This document shows positions 59,787 to 64,000 of a stretch of DNA of 64,000 nt, piece after piece (position 1 is the stretch's first letter; every line of letters starts with the position of its first letter). The position numbers and the translations under genes were made by a program. Below the pieces are notes generated by a model. The model was not told the origin of the DNA. It was given only the letters and a program-made list of their open reading frames with translations, and searched no databases. The DNA lies in the NCBI RefSeq assembly GCF_963662885.1, contig NZ_OY760059.1, positions 682,001-746,000 of the forward strand, given 5' to 3'. Source of the stretch: an uncultured Pseudodesulfovibrio sp. Lineage in GTDB: Bacteria > Desulfobacterota > Desulfovibrionia > Desulfovibrionales > Desulfovibrionaceae.

Positions 59787-61883
59787 ATGAGCACAGCCAC
59801 ACCAGCGATCACCAACTTCACGGCGGGCGAGATCTCCCCCAGGCTGGAGGGGAGGACCGACCTTTCCAAATACTTCAACGGGTGCCGCACCCTGGAAAAC
59901 TTTCTCGTCCATCCCCACGGCGGGACCTCGCGGCGGCCCGGTTTCCGGTTCGTGGCCGAGTCGCTTGGTCGGGATGCTCCGGTCCTGCTCATCCCCTTCG
60001 AGTTCAACGCGGAGCAGACTTACGTACTCGAGTTCGCCGAGGGAACGGATGGACAGGGGCGCATGCGCGTCTTCACCGGACACGGCGTGGTCCTGTCCGA
60101 TGGTGCGGAGTATGTCCGGGACATTCCTTACAGAGCCCAGGAGTTCGATGAGCTGCGTTACGCCCAGTCGGACAATTCGCTCATCCTGGTCCACCCGGAC
60201 CATCCTGTGCGCGAGATGACCCGAGTGGACCACGACGACTGGAACCTGGAGGAGATGGACTTCATCGGGCGGCCCGAGGCCTGGACCCAAAACAATTATC
60301 CTTCGGCCGTGTGCTTCTACGAGCAGCGCCTGGTTCTGGCTGCCACCCGGGACAATCCCGGCACCTTGTGGCTGTCGCGAACCGGAGAGTTTACGGATTT
60401 TCGGCTCAAGACCAGGGAGGTGCCTCTGGACGGCTGGCGGGATCTGGAAGTCACCGACAGAAACGGCGACGGATTGCGCGACGGACGGGACGGGGATTCA
60501 ATGATTATCAAGGCCGGAACCGGCTTTGAGGCGCGCGATGCCCTCAAGGGGCAGGCCCCGGACGGCACCACCCGCTACTACCGCTACAAGGGCAGCAAGA
60601 ATTTCTCGGCAGTCAATGCGCAGGTCACGGTGGTGTTCGCAGCCGAGCCGCAAGGCGACCAGATCGAGCCGATCTGGAACGAGGACGGCGAGTTCAACGG
60701 GGATGCCTGGGACAGCTTCGAGGTCGGAGACCGAACCGACGCTCCGGCAGGAGAAGAGCCTCTGGACGACGACGCCATCGAGGTCACCCTGTCCGGCCGT
60801 CAGGCCAACGGTATCGAGTTCATCGTTCCGCGCCGCTCGTTGTGGATCGGCACGGCGGGCGGGGAATGGACTCTGAGCGCTTCGTCCAGTGGACCGCTTT
60901 CACCGGGGAACGCCAAGGCGGCCCAGGAAGGCACGAGCGGGGCTTCGCCCACCCGGCCTGAGTCCGTGGGGTTCGCCACCCTGTATATCCAGCGGGCCGG
61001 GCGCAAGATCCGCGAGATGTCCTACCGCTTTGAAGCGGACGCCTACGTGTCCAGGGATCTGACCCTGCTTTCGGAGCATATCACCGAGGGCGGCCTGACC
61101 CAGCTTGCCTACGTCCAGGAGCCTGATTCCATTCTCTACGGCGTCCGCACGGACGGGGTGCTGGTCGCCTTGACCTACGTCCCGGATCAGGAAGTGGCGG
61201 CCTGGTCGCGCATCGTCACCGACGGCGTGGTGGAGCGCGCGGCTACGGTCTATAACGACGCGGAAAAGCGCGACGAGCTGTGGGTCGCGGTGCGCCGCTT
61301 TGTGAACGGAGAGCCCCGCCGGTTCATAGAATATCTGGAAGCCCCCTTTGACGGGACCATGGCGAACGCGTTTTTCGTGGACAGCGGCCTGACCTATCGC
61401 GGGGAGCCTACAGGCACCGTGTCCGGGCTTTCCCACCTCGCCGGGCGGACCGTTTCCGTGCTTGCCGACGGAAGCGTGCAGGCCGACCGCGCAGTGGCCC
61501 AGGACGGTACCCTGTCTCTGGACCGGCCCGCTTCGGTCGTTCACGTCGGGCTTCCGTATCGTTCCACGCTCCAGCCCATGCGCCTTGACGCGGGCAGCAC
61601 CCGGGGCACCGCCCAAACCAAGAAAAAACGGATCACCAAGGTGGCCGCCCGCTTTCACAACACGCTCGGCGGCCTGATCGGCCCGGATTCGGAGCGGCTT
61701 GAGCCTGTCTATTTCCGTTCTCCGTCCATGCCCATGGGCGGCTCACCCGGGCCGTTCTGCGGAGACAAGATCGTCAATTTCCCCAAGGGGTGGGATCGTG
61801 ACGGGCTGCTGACCATTGTTCAGCGGCAGCCGCTGCCCATGACCGTGATCATGATCGTCCCCCAACTCATCATCAACGAATAA
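59787..61883 (+). CDS. Large podovirus-type tail/tube protein
   Basis: The 698-residue protein has no signal peptide. Its start (TNFTAGEISPRLEGRTDLSK, NGCRTLENFLVHPHGGTSRR, PGFRFVAE) is the well-known beginning of the large tail-tube/stabilisation proteins of short-tailed phages. These are often called tail tubular protein B-like. It contains beta-rich repeats through the middle and ends with a YFRSPSMPMGGSP block. The ATG at 59787 has AAGGAG ten bases before. It is complete, first in a tail operon, and behind the shared phage-locus promoter. The exact structural place is an inference from family. Confidence 0.75.
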   Translation: MSTATPAITNFTAGEISPRLEGRTDLSKYFNGCRTLENFLVHPHGGTSRRPGFRFVAESLGRDAPVLLIPFEFNAEQTYVLEFAEGTDGQGRMRVFTGHGVVLSDGAEYVRDIPYRAQEFDELRYAQSDNSLILVHPDHPVREMTRVDHDDWNLEEMDFIGRPEAWTQNNYPSAVCFYEQRLVLAATRDNPGTLWLSRTGEFTDFRLKTREVPLDGWRDLEVTDRNGDGLRDGRDGDSMIIKAGTGFEARDALKGQAPDGTTRYYRYKGSKNFSAVNAQVTVVFAAEPQGDQIEPIWNEDGEFNGDAWDSFEVGDRTDAPAGEEPLDDDAIEVTLSGRQANGIEFIVPRRSLWIGTAGGEWTLSASSSGPLSPGNAKAAQEGTSGASPTRPESVGFATLYIQRAGRKIREMSYRFEADAYVSRDLTLLSEHITEGGLTQLAYVQEPDSILYGVRTDGVLVALTYVPDQEVAAWSRIVTDGVVERAATVYNDAEKRDELWVAVRRFVNGEPRRFIEYLEAPFDGTMANAFFVDSGLTYRGEPTGTVSGLSHLAGRTVSVLADGSVQADRAVAQDGTLSLDRPASVVHVGLPYRSTLQPMRLDAGSTRGTAQTKKKRITKVAARFHNTLGGLIGPDSERLEPVYFRSPSMPMGGSPGPFCGDKIVNFPKGWDRDGLLTIVQRQPLPMTVIMIVPQLIINE

Positions 61884-61918
61884 CCGGGAATAACCCAAAG
61901 AATAAAGAGAGGATAACC

Positions 61919-62386
61919 ATGGGAAACGATGCTTCAACCCAGGTGCTGCAGCAGGGGGTGGACCTGTTCAGCGATGTAACGGACTTTTTGGGCCAACGGA
62001 CCGGCACAAGGAGGACGTCCCCGTCCGCCGAGGATCGGGCCGTGCTCCTGGAAACCGATGCTGCCGGTGCCGCACACGATGTCCGGCGGCAATCCGCCCG
62101 GGACGCAGCCCGGTTGCGTGAGGACCGCGAACGGGAACGGTCCAGAGGCAACGCTGGCTGGGGCGGTTCGGGGCTGGACATGTCCGGGTCCAGGGCGATC
62201 ATTCGCGATGCGGAACGGCTACAGGACCGACAGGACGAAGAGGACGTCCTTTTCGAAGGCGAACAGGACGCCCGGACCGGGCTGCGATCGGCCCGAAACC
62301 GCGCGAACATGCTGCGCATCGGTGAGACCGGCTCCGCCGAACGTTCCATCCTGTCGCTGGGCTCGAAGGTCTACGGGAGGAACTGA
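61919..62386 (+). CDS. Small virion-associated protein, possibly internal core protein
   Basis: The 155-residue protein is highly charged, Arg/Glu/Asp-rich and helical (RQSARDAARLREDRERERSR), without signal or membrane segment. In short-tailed phages small proteins between the tail tube and fibre genes often form internal core rings. The position is the main support; no direct motif. It ends with a conserved-looking GSAERSILSLGSKVYGRN. It is followed after 2 bases by the fibre gene. Confidence 0.45.
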   Translation: MGNDASTQVLQQGVDLFSDVTDFLGQRTGTRRTSPSAEDRAVLLETDAAGAAHDVRRQSARDAARLREDRERERSRGNAGWGGSGLDMSGSRAIIRDAERLQDRQDEEDVLFEGEQDARTGLRSARNRANMLRIGETGSAERSILSLGSKVYGRN

Positions 62387-62388
62387 TC

Positions 62389-63384
62389 ATGACGATATCC
62401 TCAACCGAGACCAAGGCGATTTATGTCGGGGACGGGTCCACGAACACCTTCCCCGTGCCGTTCATGTTCCTGCGCAACGAGGACATCCGGGTCCTGCTCG
62501 TTGACGAGTACGGCCTGGAGCTGCCCCGTTTTGAAGGAATCGACTACACTCTTTCCGGAGTCGGCGACCAGATGGGCGGGACATGCGTCCTTTTCGAGCC
62601 GCCCGCTACGGGGCGGACCGTGGTCATCCGACGTGAACCGGCATTGGTCCAGGAAGTGGATTACGTGGAGAATGACGCCTTTCCGGCCGCCACCCACGAA
62701 GCCGCCCTGGACAAGCTGACCATGATCTGCCAGGCCCTGGCCGAAAAGCTGGACCGCGCTCTGACCTTCAGGATTTCCTCGGCCGTGACCGGCGTGAACC
62801 TGCCCGAACCCGGGCCCGATCTCGTGCTTGCCTGGAACGCCGAAGGAAACGACCTGGTCAACAAGGATGTGGCCGGGGCGGGCGGCCTGACCGTTCCGGT
62901 GCCTATCAGCCAGGGCGGCACCAACGCGGACAACCCGGCCGAGGCCCTGTTCAATCTGGGCTTTGGTGCCGTGGGCGTGACCGTGGCCGGGTGCGAGGAA
63001 GAGGCCGAGGTTCTGGCTGCCATCGGGGCCGAACCGGCGGACGCGGATCTGCTCAAGGCTGACAAACCGGGCTTGCTGCGGGCCGCTTATGGTGACGACG
63101 TCCAGGTTCACTCCGGTCCGGACCTGTCCGGGCTTGCCGTTGTCCGCAACCATGTGGCCTGGACCCTGACGGGCGCGAGCCTGTTCAGCGACGTCTCTCT
63201 GCCCTATGACGGGACCTACGTCTTTCACGTCTATCCCGGCGGCAACAGCCTGGCCCTGGCTGCGAGCTACAAGAGCGACGGGTTGCTGCCGTCGCCGTCC
63301 CTGAATGCCGGGGAGATCCGGATCGCGGTGGAACAGTTCAACGCGCGCAAGACCATCGTGTCCCTGCAGAACGTGGAGGTGTAG
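62389..63384 (+). CDS. Tail-fibre protein with T7-like N-terminal domain
   Basis: The 331-residue protein begins with the virion-attachment fold of podovirus fibres (DGSTNTFPVPFMFLRNEDIRV, residues 15-35, through to about 85). A motif common in tail fibres, SQGGTNADNPAEALFNLG, lies near residue 170, where shaft and receptor parts join. The C-terminus is beta-rich and short, so receptor binding may be carried by the next gene. It is the third gene of the tail operon. Confidence 0.8.
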   Translation: MTISSTETKAIYVGDGSTNTFPVPFMFLRNEDIRVLLVDEYGLELPRFEGIDYTLSGVGDQMGGTCVLFEPPATGRTVVIRREPALVQEVDYVENDAFPAATHEAALDKLTMICQALAEKLDRALTFRISSAVTGVNLPEPGPDLVLAWNAEGNDLVNKDVAGAGGLTVPVPISQGGTNADNPAEALFNLGFGAVGVTVAGCEEEAEVLAAIGAEPADADLLKADKPGLLRAAYGDDVQVHSGPDLSGLAVVRNHVAWTLTGASLFSDVSLPYDGTYVFHVYPGGNSLALAASYKSDGLLPSPSLNAGEIRIAVEQFNARKTIVSLQNVEV

Positions 63385-63385
63385 C

Positions 63386-64000
63386 GTGCTGACTGCCAAG
63401 GAAACCGGTGGGCAAAGCGGCGTTTTCTCGCCGCCCATTGCCTATTCCGCATTGTGTGAGGCCGGATTCATCTCGGTAGGGGCGATGGCCGACGAGACGA
63501 GCATGGCCTTGGGGTGGAAGCCCTCTGCGGTGGACACGGCCTACCCGCTGTGCGATCCGACGCACCACTATCTGCTGACCATCCGCAAGACAGGGACCGA
63601 GGTCACGGTCTGGAAGCAGGACATTGAGTTGGGGCGATACACGACCTCGGCCGCGACCTGCGCGGAACTGCTGACCGAGGCATTGGCCGCCTTTGCCGGG
63701 TCGTCCAAGGGCTATGTGTCCCGGCTGATAGTGGCGCAGAGCGCCCTGGACTACACGGGCTTCTACCGGCCGTCGTCCCGTGTGCCCGGGTTGTGGGTCC
63801 CACGCAGTCCGGTCGGACTGACCATCCACACCCGACTCGACTTCACCGACGCGGCCGACTTGGGCGCGGACTCCTCCGGCAACGGTTACCACTGGACGTT
63901 GCCGGGGGCGAGTCAATCCATGGACACGCCCAGCAACAACCACTGTACGTTCAACCCCCTCGATCCGTTGACCGTGGGAACCTTGAGCGACGGCAACCTG
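63386..64000 (+). CDS. Phage structural/fibre-tip protein with SPRY-like segment (partial, runs off right edge)
   Basis: A GTG at 63386, 2 bases after the fibre stop, opens 205 residues that are uninterrupted to the window edge. A segment near the end, MDTPSNNHCTFNPLDPLTVG followed by SDGNL, resembles the D-[ST]-PxNN-[CF]-x-x-NPLD pattern found in phage virion proteins with SPRY-like domains. Early parts include the VDTAYPL and HHYLLTIRKTGTEVTVW stretches. The operon clearly continues to the right. Confidence 0.6.
   Translation, partial: MLTAKETGGQSGVFSPPIAYSALCEAGFISVGAMADETSMALGWKPSAVDTAYPLCDPTHHYLLTIRKTGTEVTVWKQDIELGRYTTSAATCAELLTEALAAFAGSSKGYVSRLIVAQSALDYTGFYRPSSRVPGLWVPRSPVGLTIHTRLDFTDAADLGADSSGNGYHWTLPGASQSMDTPSNNHCTFNPLDPLTVGTLSDGNL

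Overview
The window is high-GC DNA from a free-living Gram-negative bacterium. Its gene content (flavoredoxin, a DVU_0896-like NlpC/P60 lipoprotein, formate-dehydrogenase-like molybdoenzyme, amtB-glnB-glnD, pst genes, FlxA-like flagellar proteins) points to the Desulfovibrionaceae, probably a Desulfovibrio or Pseudodesulfovibrio sulfate reducer. No rRNA, tRNA, CRISPR array, integrase or transposase was found.

Layout. 1-7.3 kb: minus-strand metabolic genes (NlpC/P60 lipoprotein, flavoredoxin, U32-like protein, PLP transsulfuration enzyme, TrxC, thioesterase, TIM-barrel protein, CBS-ACT protein). 7.4-10.8 kb: a phage-derived lysis pair and, beyond a TPR lipoprotein on the opposite strand, the large terminase with a small partner. 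11-14.2 kb: a 610-residue repetitive protein and two FlxA-like paralogues, each behind a sigma-28 promoter. 14.4-18.2 kb: a Pat-type acetyltransferase and a glycosyltransferase. 18.3-21.2 kb: pstS-pstC-pstA behind a Pho box. 21.5-29.7 kb: moeA, mobB, def-fmt-DUF116, aspS, hisS. 29.9-33.4 kb: a molybdoenzyme, a small lipoprotein, rsmB. 33.5-34.2 kb: an isolated phage tail-tube/connector gene. 34.3-49.5 kb: a double-HD protein, asparaginase, DsbA-like protein, glnD, glnB, amtB, a sirtuin, a chemoreceptor, chrA, a hemW-like gene, queH and a PEP-CTERM surface protein. 49.6-59.4 kb: mixed metabolism including kup. 59.7-64 kb: podovirus-type tail genes running off the right edge.

The main discovery candidate is the set of phage-derived genes. 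They are full length, but they are scattered over at least three chromosomal sites tens of kilobases apart and interleaved with housekeeping genes. Three of these loci (starts at 7614, 34035 and 59787) carry the same upstream sequence: CCGTCAAGNTGWTTTTTC, then 82, 82 or 72 bp later a TAYGYT -10 box preceded at a fixed distance by GAAA, then a leader of 52-55 bp to the start codon. Scattered but co-regulated packaging, tail and lysis genes without visible integration or replication genes are what a domesticated gene transfer agent looks like. The alternative is a rearranged prophage.

Two families of structured intergenic repeats are also present. One is a terminator-like element with a variable but always base-paired stem (nine copies). 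The other is a long nested cruciform (three copies). At two sites they form a composite module.
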